This document shows positions 35,086 to 47,731 of a DNA stretch of 64,000 nucleotides, in pieces. Made by a program: the position numbers and the translations under genes. Position 1 is the first letter of the stretch. Each line of letters opens with the position of its first letter. The notes below the pieces were generated by a model, which was not told the origin of the DNA, made no database searches, and saw only the letters and a program-made list of their open reading frames with translations. This DNA is from Paralvinella palmiformis (taxonomy: Eukaryota; Annelida; Polychaeta; Terebellida; Alvinellidae). Where the stretch lies: contig JAODUP010000844.1 in assembly GCA_025642065.1 (NCBI GenBank), forward strand, positions 87,001 to 151,000, given 5' to 3'.

Positions 35086-35552
35086 CTATAGTAACGTGGT
35101 GTATGTGATGTCTAAAGAGAACGGCAGTGTATGACTGCATCAATGAACAGTCCTGTGGAGTTGTACATTTGCGCCGCAGATATAGCTCTATTTAAGGTCA
35201 ACTGCTTTTTGGTTGGATTGTAACATATAATGCACTTGTAATTCATCTGTTACCACTTCGCTTTGCTTTCCAAATATCGGTTGGAATGTAGCTGCTAAAC
35301 AATACCCGGATGCAGTAAGTGCGTGACAGGTCCGTAATTATTGGGTCTGATCAATTGCATGACAACAGCATGCTGCAAGCAAGGAAACAAGCCATCACAT
35401 ACACTGTGGCAATTGATTTCAATTAAATTGCTCATTAATGATTAACACTTTTGTCACACGAGAAAGTATGATCAAACCTCAGTCAAGCCCATTTTATCCT
35501 GTGGGCGTTTGTAATTGATTTTTGGCATTTTGCACTGGGATAGTTCATGAAT

Positions 35553-35743
35553 TGATGATAATGATGATTGATGTTTACGGCCATTTTTATTACATATGGT
35601 AAGCTAAATGGACCGAGCCACCTTCGAAGGAAATGAAGCAAGGTCAAAGATGAAACCCCCTTCAGATATGCCCATGCCGAGATTCGAACACGGGTGGTAG
35701 CGATCTGTGATCCAACACGCTAGTGTTAGACCAGCGAGGCGCC
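35553..35743 (-). mobile_element. SINE-A copy flanked by a 15-bp inverted repeat
   Basis: Complete on the minus strand from GGCGCCTCGCTGG through CGTGTTCGAATCTCGG to the (ATC)-rich tail. TCATGAATTGATGAT at 35545-35559 and its exact complement ATCATCAATTCATGA at 35744-35758 flank it. A short direct TTCATGA is present on both sides and may be the real target duplication. Confidence 0.88.
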
Positions 35744-36159
35744 ATCATCAATTCATGAGCAAGTCGACTCTATTGTTGAATCATGGTGGTCAGTTTATAT
35801 GACAATAGATGGCCACTACCAAACCTAGTTGGATTGTCTAAAAGCCACCTCAGAGATTGTTTTTATTAGAAATAGATTGATTGTTATAACACTAAAAACC
35901 GAAAATACCCGAGCTCTTCCCTGTTTTAAATGGCTACAATTAGACATGATTACATGATCGGCGTCTTGTAGAAAAACATGTTTGCAATAGTGCGTGTGTT
36001 ATGGCAGACAAACATGTACGCTGAACAAGATGGATAAACTTGTAATATTAAGTAGGCCAACGAACCGAAATATGAACATATGTATAAACAAACTCTGCTC
36101 AGAAAGCTAATAAACCATTGCCTCACCTCAGCCATATTTAATTATCGTGAAAACTCTTA

Positions 36160-36240
36160 TATTGTTATAATAATAACAATGTTGATTTAATACATCACCT
36201 TTACTAGCATTGGTCAATCAAAGGCATTATATGGTGATAA
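36160..36240 (-). mobile_element. L2/CR1-like LINE 3' tail fragment
   Basis: Plus-strand TTATAATAATAACAATG, then CCTTTACTAGCATTGG and CAATCAAAGGCATTATATGG, follows the same order as the 3' UTR of the copy at 24434 (AATAATAATG, CCCTTACTAGCAGG, CATTCAAAGGCGC). Only the extreme 3' end is present. Confidence 0.6.
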
Positions 36241-37001
36241 CCAAAATATGATGTATATTATTGTACAAGATGAACATCTTACAGAGTTTCTTCTGTTGAT
36301 TTATATTTAAATTAAAATCATTAAATATTACTGTTGCTCTAAGAATTTAGTCTAAAGGAATCTCAGGTCCCATTTTCATTTCAACCCACACACCACACCA
36401 CCATCCCTACATAATCTCATCAACTTCATAAGAAGACTGTTTTGAACACCCGGTTTATTATATGTGCCAAACCCAATAATCTATCACACAGAACAGACGT
36501 TTTCTTTGGTGTCCTAATATCTGATGTCGTCAACAAAATATTGATCGCTGAAACACCTTAAATACATCCGTCTCTTAAGTAACTCGGATATACCGTCAAC
36601 GGAGAGGAGATGACGACCAGGACAAAGATTGTCACTGGTGGATGTGATACATCCCACAGATAAAACAACCACCGACAACTCAGAGGTCTAGTCAGTAGTG
36701 CACACTGGGATACCAACTGCACCATGGGAGCACCGAGCTAAAATGCGAAAGAAATCAGCACAATACTTATAGAGATTTACTCGTCTGATGCATAATTTAC
36801 ACAATGAGCATGACCTTTACGGACTTAACGCTGCCAGTCCTGAGATACAGTGGAAGAACAAGACCGAGCCCAACTAACACAAGAGGCAAGAATGACGAAT
36901 ACTAGTTAACGATAACCAGTGCGAATATTGACACCAATTGACTTTCCAATCAGCATCCATACGGATACATAACAACGGCATTTATTAACGAGACGCCCTA
37001 C
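36241..37001. other. No further exon recognised downstream of exon 2
   Basis: Immediately downstream, in the sense of the minus-strand C2CD2-like gene, no segment resembling the next part of the protein was found. The intron following exon 2 starts at 37001 with GTAGGG. Confidence 0.4.
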
Positions 37002-37097
37002 CAGGTTGTCCTTGCTGGCTGGATCTGTGGTGATACGGGTCACCTTGGGTGGCACGCTCCCAGACTGTACCCGCTCAAACTTGATCTGAAGGCCATC
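37002..37097 (-). CDS. C2CD2/C2CD2L (TMEM24)-like protein, internal coding exon 2
   Basis: This 96-bp exon encodes 32 residues with blocks DGLQIKFERVQSGSVPPKV and TRITTDPASKDNL. On the minus strand it is preceded by an acceptor (GGTGTTTTACAG) and followed by a donor (AACCTG|GTAGGG). Both borders are phase 0. Joined to the upstream exon, ...WIRALNEQARKHS runs straight into DGLQIKFERV. In C2CD2L-type proteins the same conserved WxRALNEQA stretch is followed within a few residues by a short basic/hydrophobic strand and a P-P motif, so the order fits. The segment belongs to the beginning of the SMP-type lipid-binding domain, which moves phosphatidylinositol lipids at endoplasmic reticulum-plasma membrane contacts in the vertebrate family member. 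The function in this organism is inferred. Confidence 0.85.
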
Positions 37098-39185
37098 CTG
37101 TAAAACACCAGAGCAAAACAACCATCACTACGTGTTGACTAGTCATACGGTAATACTTTCTATGCCATGCTTATAATGAATTCAACCCACACAACAACTT
37201 GATGTAAGCGGACCACCCATAAAGGTGGTAAACCAGTGGACATGATGAAGTATGGAAATAAACAAATCATATTTAGTAATAATAATAATAACAGCAATAA
37301 TAATAACGACAACAACATAGTAGCTACAAAATGGAATGTGTTGACTTGATTGCCCAATGGCAATCATATTTATATCATAAACAATGTGCTATAAAATTGT
37401 CTCGAGCCAATTGCATTGCACCACCTACAGCTATCAGTGTTGAAATCTACTCATCCAACAAAACATTCGAATTGGCCAACAAAATGTTCACTCGTCCAAC
37501 AGACTTTTTCTTCTCAAGTACAATCTCAAAATGGATCCGATCTAGCCGACTCTATCAGCGCCCAATAGAAGTACTAGGAAGCAATGATTAATTTATTCAC
37601 AACACAAATTAAATATAACCAAAAGTAATATTCAACCAATAAGATTGAATAACATCAAGCATATTTTGTGTGTCCAACCCGAAGAAAATTTTAGAACACC
37701 AGAACAGTTCCTTGAACCCCACAACAAAACTGTTATCTAGGTATTCATAAGCTGCAAAAAGTCAACCCAGAAATATTTACTAAATAAAAACAAAAATAAT
37801 CCGACAAAATCATGACAATATGATTTGTAATTACTGAGCACTGTCATATTCAACTTTCCACAGATGTTTATGTCTTTTTAAATGTGCACTTGTGTACCAT
37901 CATTCTGGTGCTTAGAATAATGCGACAAACAATGAACAAAAATTTACATCTGGACTTGATGGAAATCACATTTATTTATTTTTGCCTAAGTCCTCACACT
38001 GAGCCAACCCATCCTTTCTTTTCAAAAAAGGACTCCTAGAAAATCAAGATATATTTTCCCACTTTTCTGGCTTTTATCAAGTAAATGCTAATGTACTGCA
38101 AACACACAACAGACGGACTGAAAACCCAAATGAAAATTGAAATTAAAGGCAAAAAAGCAAGATCTGAATTTTGAAATTAACCTCCCACTTTCCTCTGATA
38201 TCCAACTTACTAACTGTTATGGAACTCAGACTAACAAGGACTGATCTGCCACAAATCCAATCCAATAGGGTTGGGCTTTAATTCTTCATTGTAGATCAAG
38301 CTTAATTGTATAATTTACAGGTCCAGATCACTGAGGCTAAAAAAAGGACATAACAAAAATCTATTCAAATAAGTATTCAATAAAAACATAAAACATTAAT
38401 CCCACTTGTCATCAGATGTTTGCCAGTGTATAAGAGCCTTCCTTTCCTATGAACAAAAGCTAAAAAAATAGTATAGTTTTGTTTTAAATAGTGTGACTAA
38501 ATGTGCACTTTGTAATATTAAATCACGACCTCTGATCTACTACACTTAGAAAGGTGAATAATATCACTAGATTTACAGCCAGTAAATTTGGAATTCCAAA
38601 CATTTTCAAAAGCAACTAAACAATTATTCTGATATCTGAGCATGAAGTCTCTGAAAACTGCACCACCAAGAAAACATGGTGTGTTCCTTTATTTTTAAGA
38701 ATTCTTATTCATCACATTTATGATAAATTTATATTAGAGTATCTCATAACCAGAACTTTCTACGGTGAGCTGCAGGTGCCATTTGGAAATTTGCTGAATG
38801 CTTTTACTAAAAAAAACTGTCAAAAATAATCATAATATCATCAGCTCTCTGATGAAGTGATCAATACATCCACATATGTCAACACCCGTCAACTTTAAGT
38901 GAGAATAAATCAAAGGTGATGATAACTTTCCAAAATAATTACAACACTCGAACTCTTTCCAACAACATCTTACACTGCCAGAGAAGCACCCCCCTCCCCC
39001 CCCCCAACTCAACAGAAATGATCAAATCCATCCATATTTGTTAACTGCACTTAGACTATAATAACAATAGAAAATTTGTAATCACTGTACTGTATGTAAT
39101 CAATGAACTGTTGTAAAGTGTTTTATAATAAAAGAGTGAAAATAAATCAGTTTTTAAATAATTTGGACCAATAAAGCCCTCTAGA

Positions 39186-40231
39186 GTCGAACCCGTGTAT
39201 AAGACGCATTAAAATCGGCAAATTTACTCGAAGACCAAAAATTCACTATCATCACTATCTTCATTGAGCATCTGTTGTATCTGTTCATGCGTCATCATAC
39301 ATGACGTCGCCTTCTTTGTCCGAGTCAGATTTGTCATGCTGTTCATCCCACTGTATATCATTTTCCGTGCCATCATCACTTCTTGAACGATTTGGTAATA
39401 ATGCCGGGGTCGATTTAATCCCAGGCCGTTTTTACCCACTGGGTGACGATAGGTAACAATGGCCGCTTCAGGTTGTCTGCTGCTGTGCGTTCGTTTCCAT
39501 AATGCTGTTTGAAGTAGTTTATTAGTAGTTCCCATGTGCCGGCTTTGGAAGTAATTAACACATTGTTTGCTGTAACCGTTTTCCTTTAATGTGGATTCTA
39601 TGATCATTATTTGCGTGGACTCATTTGTCCTTCCGTTCAGTTACACACGTTCACACATTTCGATAGTAATGACACGTCTTAGATAGACCAAAAATAAAAT
39701 CTGCCTCTAATAGTTTATGGAGGCGGCCGTATTGGTCATAGTGCGACCGTTTTCGTGTCACAGCCGATTTGGACCTACACCTTTTGTAGGATCAGATTGT
39801 CGTACTTTACTGGATTCCTGTGCTTTCTGAATCCCTGTGCATCAAACAGATTAATTGCGATCCGGATCATTTGACACATCTAGATAATAAATCATGTACT
39901 GGCCGTTCCCAGGCGGCCTTGGTACCAGCGACAGTCTGACTACATTACCCATAAATTATTACTTGACAACAGGCCGACACCACACTCCTCACTGACGGTT
40001 ATCACGATTAAGTTTGGCTTCGAAAGACAACAGCGAAAACACACCTAATTAATTTGTTTGTTATTCATATATTCATTATTAATGTTGTAAAACAATATTA
40101 TTGTATTTCCGCCTAAATTATGCCAAATATTACCTTCCCTTTTAATCTGACCCGTGTATAAGACGCACTCGCTTTTGACGGCAATTTTGTGGTATCAAAA
40201 GTGCAGCCCATACACTAGTATATACGGCAAT
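39186..40231. mobile_element. DNA transposon relic with imperfect terminal inverted repeats
   Basis: The left end (about 39190-39220: CCCGTGTATAAGACGCATT, then AAATCGG) and the complement of the right end (about 40231-40195: CTAGTGTATGGGCTGCACTT, then TTGAT) align with the same spacing. The motif GACCCGTGTATAAGACGCAC also occurs at 40149-40168, just inside the right end. The only open frame (39224-39607, minus strand) stops right against the left end, as transposase genes commonly do. About 1 kb long, so probably an internally deleted copy. Superfamily undecided (pogo-like is a guess). Confidence 0.5.
39224..39607 (-). CDS. Hypothetical 127-codon frame in DNA-transposon relic
   Basis: Starts at ATG and ends in an acidic tail (MTHEQIQQMLNEDSDDSEFL, then VFE). 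It has a basic mid-portion (ALWKRTHSSRQPEAAIV, RHPVGKNGLGLNRPRHYY). Acidic C-terminal ends of the form DSDDEEF are common in transposases of DNA elements, but no catalytic motif is visible. Upstream in the same frame there are stops, so it is probably the last part of a longer lost gene rather than a host gene. Confidence 0.35.
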   Translation of the reverse strand: MIIESTLKENGYSKQCVNYFQSRHMGTTNKLLQTALWKRTHSSRQPEAAIVTYRHPVGKNGLGLNRPRHYYQIVQEVMMARKMIYSGMNSMTNLTRTKKATSCMMTHEQIQQMLNEDSDDSEFLVFE

Positions 40232-41387
40232 CATAAGTATATGTAAATGAGTTCTGTGAAATTCATCAGATATTAAAAATTATTGAATGTTGAATAGTTA
40301 CAAGGGGAGTTCCAGAGGTTGGGTCACACATGGAGAATGCATTATCTCAACTATAGAAGGTTATCATGTTTTGCTTGTAGACAGTAAGTAAATAATTATA
40401 ATTAAACTATACATTAGAATCCACATAATAAAACAGAAAATGGGTAATATCGCATTTCACCCAACAAGCATTAAATAGCCCCAAGTCATACACTTCTTAT
40501 TGAAATTAAGGCAATCCATGAAGGAATTTGCATAAAATATTCTGCTAAATACAACATAAGTGATTTTTGTTTACAAATCGATAAAAACTAAAATATATTA
40601 GAAGATGTAGAGCATCTTTGTGAAAGCTGTGATCTGTCATAAAATCTATAATGTTTTGTTCCATATGGAGGCCAACAGTTTTAATGGACGCCTTTAATAA
40701 AAAATTCCACGTCAATTGATATGTGCTGTTGAGTAGGGTGTACATGAAATGAGCAACAGCAAACGGTCATTGTATGCAGGGCATGAGTTATCTGCATAGT
40801 GTACAAACTAAACAGTCGTGTTTGTGTGTGTGTGTGTCAGTGTCTTTTAACAGTGTACTAAAAAAACACAAGAATGACGACTCACCAGTGGTGTATACAA
40901 TATTTAGATGATTAATTTAGGGAACATGCTCAGATTCGTGTGCGTGTTTGCATGTGTGCATGCATTGCACGTGCCCACACACATCCTAATCTGCACTTCA
41001 CCAACCGACCTTATGATATCTACTCTACACAAGGCTGACATTTTAAACGCAACTCCACGCAACTCAATACTGTTCAGAAATGCCACTGAAATGCCAATAT
41101 TGTTCAGCAGCATAAATACCAAACAAAACTCTAATGATCACAAAATAAACATCTTAATTATAAATATCAATCTCTAATACATCCCCCGCCGACTCAATTC
41201 AACGTTTAGCATAATCTGCTTCTAGTTGTTTTAATTGAAGCCTCTAAAATATAAACTTATGAATATATAATTTTGCGATCCATTTTGAGAAGATCCCTTG
41301 AACTTTAAAGATAACATAAACGGAATGTATGCGAGTTTTACCTGAAACAGAAACACTAGCAGGGACTTTGTTCGGCACCGAATGAGG

Positions 41388-41578
41388 TGATGATGATGAT
41401 TGATGTATTACAGCCATTTCTGTGCTCATGGTGGGCTAAATGGGCCGAGCGACCTCCAAAGATAATGAAGCGAAGTCAATGCTGAAACAACCTTCAGATA
41501 TGCCGACACCGAGATTCAAACTCAGATGTTAGTGAGCTGTGATCCAACGTGCTACCAACCAGTTAGACCACAGAGGGT
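41388..41578 (-). mobile_element. SINE-A copy, minus strand
   Basis: Plus-strand GATGATGATGATTGATGTAT (tail), then TAAATGGGCCGAGCGACCTC (body), TCAGATATGCCGACACCGAG and AACCAGTTAGACCACAGAGG (head) give a complete reversed SINE-A. The B-box-like part reads GAGATTCAAACTC. No target duplication was identified. Confidence 0.88.
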
Positions 41579-42254
41579 TCCTGATTATAATTATTTGATA
41601 GCACATTTCCAGATTTGCTGAAGGCTCGATTTATCAACAGAATAAATATATTAATTAGAAATATCAGTTATATCACCGAAGACAAAACATTAACCACAAA
41701 CACACACATACCTCGCAGACATCACCAACGACATACATCAATTCATTTTTTCAACGTGAACTTTATTATACCCCCCCCCCCTATTTACTGCATAAATCAT
41801 ACCTCCCGTTCCGGTTTCAGACAGACATTATGAATGTGTTTTGAGGATCAGAATACAAGTCTTCTCGACCCCCCTACCCCACCCACCCCGAAACCATTTC
41901 TAAGTACCAGATAATTTATCATAGCACATTACATATGCACCAGCTGGTTATAGCGCCCAGTAAATCCATAAGGATTTCCTATCAGTGATTGTTGGGCCTT
42001 ATCTATAAGCCATAACAAAAGAAATGGAATTTATTTTGGGAATTTTGGCTCTATTTATAAGCTCTGATAGAGATGGCTTTGGATCTCTTATAAATGACCG
42101 ACACATTTCACAGAAAACTGGATGATTTTTCATGAATTTATTTTATACTGTTTGAAATTTTACTGGAACTTATTATAGTGTGTTTTCCCTGATAACTCTA
42201 CATTTATATACATTGTGTGTGTGTCCCTCCCAACATTATACAGCATATCACTGA

Positions 42255-42256
<2 letters not shown>

Positions 42257-42291
<35 letters not shown>
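42257..42291. repeat. (TA)n microsatellite
   Basis: Pure TA/AT array of about 17 units. All three overlapping frames are translations of this repeat and its flanks. Confidence 0.95.
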
Positions 42292-42294
<3 letters not shown>

Positions 42295-43269
42295 GCAGTC
42301 TTGCCAGTGGTCTCTGGGGTCTGACAGGTTTTCATCACACAGAAACAAGTTTGAACTTGTTCCAGGACAACAGGATAAAAACAGCTCACACCTTGCCACT
42401 GGTGTTTATTGAACATATTCCTGAATCAAACTATATATATATAGATATATATATTATTACTATACTGGTACTATACTCTTTAGTAGTAGATATTGGAAGC
42501 CTCAACCAAAATGTGTGATACTGTAGTTGATAGAGATAGCTCAGATGTTAATTATGCGATTTTTAAATTTGGGTGCTGCTGATGTTGGCTAGAAATCTTA
42601 CATTATCCTGCACGTACTCCAGTTGGTTCAGATGTGAATTGAGCAACTGGAAGTGTGAGTGAGTGTTTTGTTTAGCCATGCCCCCCCCCCCGGGCGCAGA
42701 TCACAACTGAAAGAGAAACAAATCCTGATCTACAGTTTTACAATCCCATGATCTATCCTTAACGCTGATTGTTGAACCACGAACTACGGGCAACCGACGG
42801 GGGCTATGTGACAAAACGTTAGAGAGACACGTTCCACACTCTAACAGGCCAATTATGTTGGATGTTCCTGTGGCGGTGGATGTCACGGAAGACCGAGGCA
42901 TAAACCGAACATTGATTGACACATCTGACCAAAGGTTTCCCCGAGGCTAATGATTATAATCAGCCTACAAACGGCACGTGTATCAGTAAGTCACGTGATG
43001 CTTGTAACCAATCTGTTAACGTAGAAATAGGTCAACACTCAAAGGCGTTCTCTCATGAAAACAAACTTGGCATATTCTGATAACAATTGTGGACTCTGTC
43101 TGATGTTTGCTGGATGACATAATCAACAGGTTTAATTTATGACAGAGGACATATTAGTTCATCTGTACAGATAAATAATCCGATACCTGGGTTCATAAAA
43201 CCAAACAGTAAATAAAACAGACAATAACCATACAAGAAAATACAACATTTTGTAAGTTGTCTTGTTCAG

Positions 43270-43413
43270 TCCTGACCCTCAGGTTACACCTGGGACATAT
43301 TGGCCAGGGGACGACCGGCACCAAAGAAACATCACAGGTATGAGATGGATTCGAACCCACAACCTGGATATATGTAATGCTCTAACCACTGTGCTATCAG
43401 AGCATCCCAAGCA
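43270..43413 (-). mobile_element. SINE-B copy, minus strand
   Basis: Complement of GATTCGAACCCACAACCTGG (B box and anticodon-loop side) and AACCACTGTGCTATCAGAGC (A-box side) gives the SINE-B head. The body to the left contains CACCTGGGACATATTGGCC. The head is very tRNA-like, but the 3' acceptor side is not, so this is a SINE and not a tRNA gene. Confidence 0.78.
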
Positions 43414-44021
43414 AGATATGCAACAACAATAATATAAGAACCTAAGTGGTAATTGCGCTTTCTCTTCCTCACTCCGTCTGTGTGTGTGTGTCAGTGAGTG
43501 CATTCGTGCCTTTGTATGTTTGTGAGAAAATGCACGTGCATTTAACCCCAAGAAATTATAATATGGTGAAATACAAATTTTAGAAGAGAGCTTTCTTCAG
43601 AGAGGCCAAATGAAGTGACCTAATGTCTGTTTGAGCTGATGTAACTCAAACCGTTCATTTAAAAAATGTGGCTCTTTCTAGAAAAGGTCATTTTGACTTA
43701 GGTATTCTGGAAAAAACTACATTTAGACTAGAATAACTTCTAAAAACAAAATAGGCCAATAGAAAAACAAACAAGTCAGAGCGATACCAACTAGTGGTTG
43801 TTAACTCAACCTTTACTGTAACTAGTGTAAGTGTAACATAATGCAAAGCTAATAATAAAAATTTGTCAGGAAACAAAACAACACTCGCAGATTGACAGCA
43901 AAAGCAAGCAGGTATAATAACATAACCATTAATACAAGTCCACGATGTGTGGGTGTAACATCACACTGAACTGTAAAATTTGTAATGTAAGCACCCTATT
44001 AAAACTAGATCTCACTTTAAG

Positions 44022-44460
44022 GTACTCCGTGGTCTAGCAGTAGCGTACTGGACCACAGATCACTACCACCGTGTTCGACTCTCGATGTGGGTATATCTGA
44101 AGCAGGGTTCATACACATTTTGACATCTCAGATTCCAGGACTTTCCAATGTCAAATTCAAGGACATTTTCAATGAATTCACGAACTTTTAACGCGAAAAG
44201 ATACACCCATATTTCGGAAGAAGTGTAAGGACTGAATTCCTGTACGCTTATGATTAGAAATATAGATCTATATGTCCAAATGCCAGGACTTTCAAGGACC
44301 TCTACAAAAATTCCTGGACTTTCCAGGCCTGGATTCCAAATTTTCAAGGACCTGTGAAGGGTGTTTCATTTTTGACTTCGCTCCATTACCTTTGGAGGTG
44401 CTCGGCCCATTTAGCCTACCTTGTGCACAAACTGGCAGTAAAACATCAATCAATCATCAT
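44022..44460 (+). mobile_element. SINE-A copy split by a nested MITE
   Basis: The head and start of the body are at 44022-44102 (CCGTGGTCTAGCAGTAGCG, then ATATCTGAAG). The rest is at 44355-44460 (GGGTGTTTCATTTTTGACTT, then CCATTTAGCCTACC and GTAAAACATCAATCAATC). The break falls exactly inside the conserved TCTGAAGGGTG string, which is restored when the insert 44103-44354 is removed. Confidence 0.9.
44103..44354. mobile_element. 252-bp MITE nested in SINE-A, 5-bp duplication TGAAG
   Basis: The insert starts CAGGGTTCATACACATTTTG and ends TTTTCAAGGACCTG, so both ends read CAGG inward. TGAAG precedes (44098-44102) and follows (44355-44359). The interior repeats AGGACTTTC/AAGGAC motifs in both orientations. 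It is non-coding. Duplication length is judged from the known SINE sequence, so an imperfect 8-bp (hAT-like) duplication cannot be excluded. Confidence 0.82.
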
Positions 44461-44488
44461 ATCTAAGATATATATCTGAAAGATGATT

Positions 44489-44641
44489 TCATGGGGAAAC
44501 ATCCCACAAACACAGGTATGAGTTGGGTTAGTTGTTTAGACCCAGTACTGCAGGTCACACTTAAGCATGAGTCGGATTCGAACCCACAGCCTGGAGATTT
44601 GTGCAGCACAGAACTTCAGTTCTATACCATCAGAACACTGT
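44489..44641 (-). mobile_element. SINE-B copy, minus strand
   Basis: Plus-strand GGATTCGAACCCACAGCCTGG, then CTATACCATCAGAACACTG, is the complement of the SINE-B head. AACATCCCACAAACACAGG to the left is the complement of the body (CCTGTGTTTGTGGGATGTT). It lies 30 bases from the split SINE-A, in the opposite orientation. Confidence 0.75.
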
Positions 44642-45510
44642 TTAATACATCATAATGAATTATCATTAACATGATAATGGGGCCATTTCTGGTTCTACGG
44701 AGTCGTCAATGTACAAATTAATAATGAGCCACGCTTCCCAGGGGGGTATACTGTTTCTAGATCCTATTCACAGTAATATCAATAGTAAGTGGTGTTCAGG
44801 GCAGGGATTGAAGAGAGCTGAGAGGCTAAGTCGCAATGAATCACCATACTAGCATAAATCTAGATAAATTAATTCAGTTCTTCACAGTTGTTAACCTTTT
44901 TTCCTGTGCCATTGCTATTATCTGCTCGGTGGATAGTTCCCCCCCCCCCCCCATCACTAATTGTGCTTCGAGCACCCGAGGCAGATTCGACGTAAACGGA
45001 TTCATGGCTGCCTTGGCGTCTTCATTGATGGAACCCGATCGATGATACGGACCAAACTTCAACCGGATTCAATCAATCGCGTCGCGCCATGGAAACAATT
45101 TTTGCGTTTTCATTGGACACCTTCCAATTTTTAAATCGGCTCATTCATTCATCACTGGATTAAATAAGGTTCCGTCGAGCCAGACCGGTATTTGGCTTCT
45201 TTTCATCCATCACTTTGATCTTGAACGGTACATGGCTACTATATGGTTACGCGTAGCGAGAAGATGACTCTGGCTGTTGTCTGTCTTCTCTCTCAGGTGA
45301 TCAATAAGTGGGTTAGATAAGACTTAAGAGTTGTAATATTCTGCCATTCTAGGAACGACGGCTGATTAAGACACGAGGGCAAGATAATTCCACCTGGCAA
45401 TTTGATCAAAATAGCTCGCATATAAGTTTCAATATTACTGTACCACCTTGAAACAGGTAATAAAGATATATAACTTGCATTACAATTAATTCAAAGTGTG
45501 AAGACCACTT

Positions 45511-45554
<44 letters not shown>

Positions 45555-46160
45555 AAATTTAAGGTAAATACTGAAATAAATTAACGATAATAGTACCTCT
45601 AGTAAGTACACACACACACACACGTAATTCTGCACAAAAAAGGCATGTGATATCATTTCTTGTGCAAGATGATTGAATCTCAATACTTCAAACTTCGGCC
45701 AAGATAAACCCATCTCACGCCCCAAAAGATGTCTATACGCATACCTCTTCCTCAATCGACAGACTCAGATAACTGAGCGATGGCTGTCTATCACAACAAA
45801 CACTAAAATCACAGATTGGTTGTTACACCTTCCTAAAAAGACAAATCAATGTGTTATATCAATGCGACTTCACACCTGATGATAAATCATCGTACAAACA
45901 CTATACAGGGGTCAGCGACAGATTGGAAGTTATTAAAATATAATTTCCTATCAAACAGTGTGATATTTGGCCTTAAAATAATAAGGACTGCTGATTACTG
46001 TGTACATGCAACTGTCACCTAAACTACTATAGAAGATAACTTAGCGAATGATTCCACTAAAGATGTTAGGTGGATATCATTACAGTTTACAGACAATGAA
46101 AAACTGAGGCTTTGAATGTTTGATGTTGAGCCAAGTACCGGTAAGTAGAAATAGTAGAAT

Positions 46161-46170
46161 GGTGTGTGTG

Positions 46171-46205
<35 letters not shown>

Positions 46206-46250
46206 ATGTATGTGTGCATGTATGTGTGTGTATATGTATGTATGCTTGAG
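46161..46250. repeat. Compound (TG)n(TA)n(TG)n(TGTA)n microsatellite
   Basis: Alternating pyrimidine-purine array of about 85 bases. It explains the four overlapping frames on both strands. Confidence 0.93.
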
Positions 46251-47538
46251 ACATCTCAACTTTATATAAGAACAATCCACTATATGTGGACATATGCTCA
46301 TTTCTATCACCATCAATCTAAAAATGATAATCCTATAAAGTTTACGTCCCAGATACTCAGATATCAAATCAATCAGCGAATTACCAATTATCCGATGCAC
46401 GCATACATGCGGGTACATGACTACAAGCAACACTGAATTTAAACAGCGTAATTCAATAGTACTGTAGATCGATTTTTAATGAACCAACTGGCCAACTCTG
46501 GTTCATAATAATACCATTGTCCAGCCAATGATTATGTTAAAAGTTTATTAACAGGACATGTTATTTTCCCTTATTAAATGAAACTGGCAAAATTTATCAG
46601 AGAATTATTTCATGCTCTGATATGGGACTTCTCAAATGTTTCAGGCTCTTTAAGTCTTACCATTTTGCTGTAGACAGATTATCTGACACCTTGATTATAA
46701 CTGTTTGTTATTTTAATGAAGACAATTTCATATTTTAAACATGAGACACGTTTCCTTAGTTTCAGGTGGCATCTTGGAAATTCCCAATTAAATCGAAAAT
46801 TTAGCTTCTTTTTTTGGGGGGGGGGGGCAGGGGACGAGGAAGCGTCCTTACTATAATCTTCACCAAATGCATTTATTAAAATGACACAACAGAAAGAATT
46901 TAAGTTGGGCTTCAAATTGCAGCAGAAAAAAATGGACTTAAATGTCTTCACAATGAATGACATTTTGGTTAAAAAAAGAGGTTTGCATATATATATGTAC
47001 AATGACTCAAAACAGTAGTACTTGTTTAATTAGCAAAATTCCACTACATTATAATTTGATTACATACTTAAAAATCACCCTTTTCAAAACTGGCTGCTCA
47101 TTTTTAATGACCTAAGCTACCTGAAACTCTGCGACTAAAGTAAATCAAAATATTTTAAGTGTTCCTATTTATTCTACTACCGGAAAATGGTTTCACATTT
47201 GAGGAACATAGGAACAGAATTAAGGTACTGATTAATGAATTGACGACTAAAGGTTAATGTTATAGAGCTTAGTATCTGGGCAACACGGCGTTATCTCTCT
47301 TTACTATAGGAGTGTCATACATCAATATTGATCAGTGAATACTTGATGATACAAGTGGTCGCCGTTACACACAGTCTCTGATCACGATCTGTAGTTAATC
47401 TTCCACATGTTTACCATTTTGGGAGAAACTCAGCCCGGAGGTTGATACCAATAAGTTAACATTTCTTCAATAACTAGAGATGACGTTACTCAATATAATT
47501 ACCCATGAGCAATCCCCCCCCCCCATATAGAACTTGAA

Positions 47539-47731
47539 GTGGCGCCTGAGCTCTGTGGGCCAACTGGTAGTGCATTGGATCACTGATCATTACTACCCGA
47601 GTTAGAATCTCAGCATGGGTTTCATCTTTGACTTCGCTTCATTACCTTTGAAGGTCGTTCAGCCCATTTAGCCTACCATGTGGACAAAAGTGGTCGTAAA
47701 ACATCAATCATCATCGTCATCTTCATCATTG
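47539..47731 (+). mobile_element. SINE-A copy with 11-bp target-site duplication
   Basis: TAGAACTTGAA is found before (47528-47538) and after (47732-47742). The head is diverged (GCCTGAGCTCTGTGGGCCAACTGG), the B-box-like part reads GAGTTAGAATCTC, and the body and ATC-rich tail are normal. A short internal deletion removes the ATATCTGAAGGG stretch. Confidence 0.92.

Noticed and set aside
43340..43405. Possible tRNA gene (tRNA-like A and B boxes)
   Set aside because: No matching acceptor stem closes the cloverleaf, and the same head recurs in SINE-B copies with a non-tRNA body. The same reasoning applies to the SINE-A heads.
44836..45062. Opposite-strand frames in a G+C-richer patch
   Set aside because: Includes a C14 run, no convincing splice borders and no recognisable family; left as unexplained sequence.
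46679..47002. 107-codon minus-strand frame
   Set aside because: Contains a G-run (poly-Pro) and TA repeat, with no domain resemblance.
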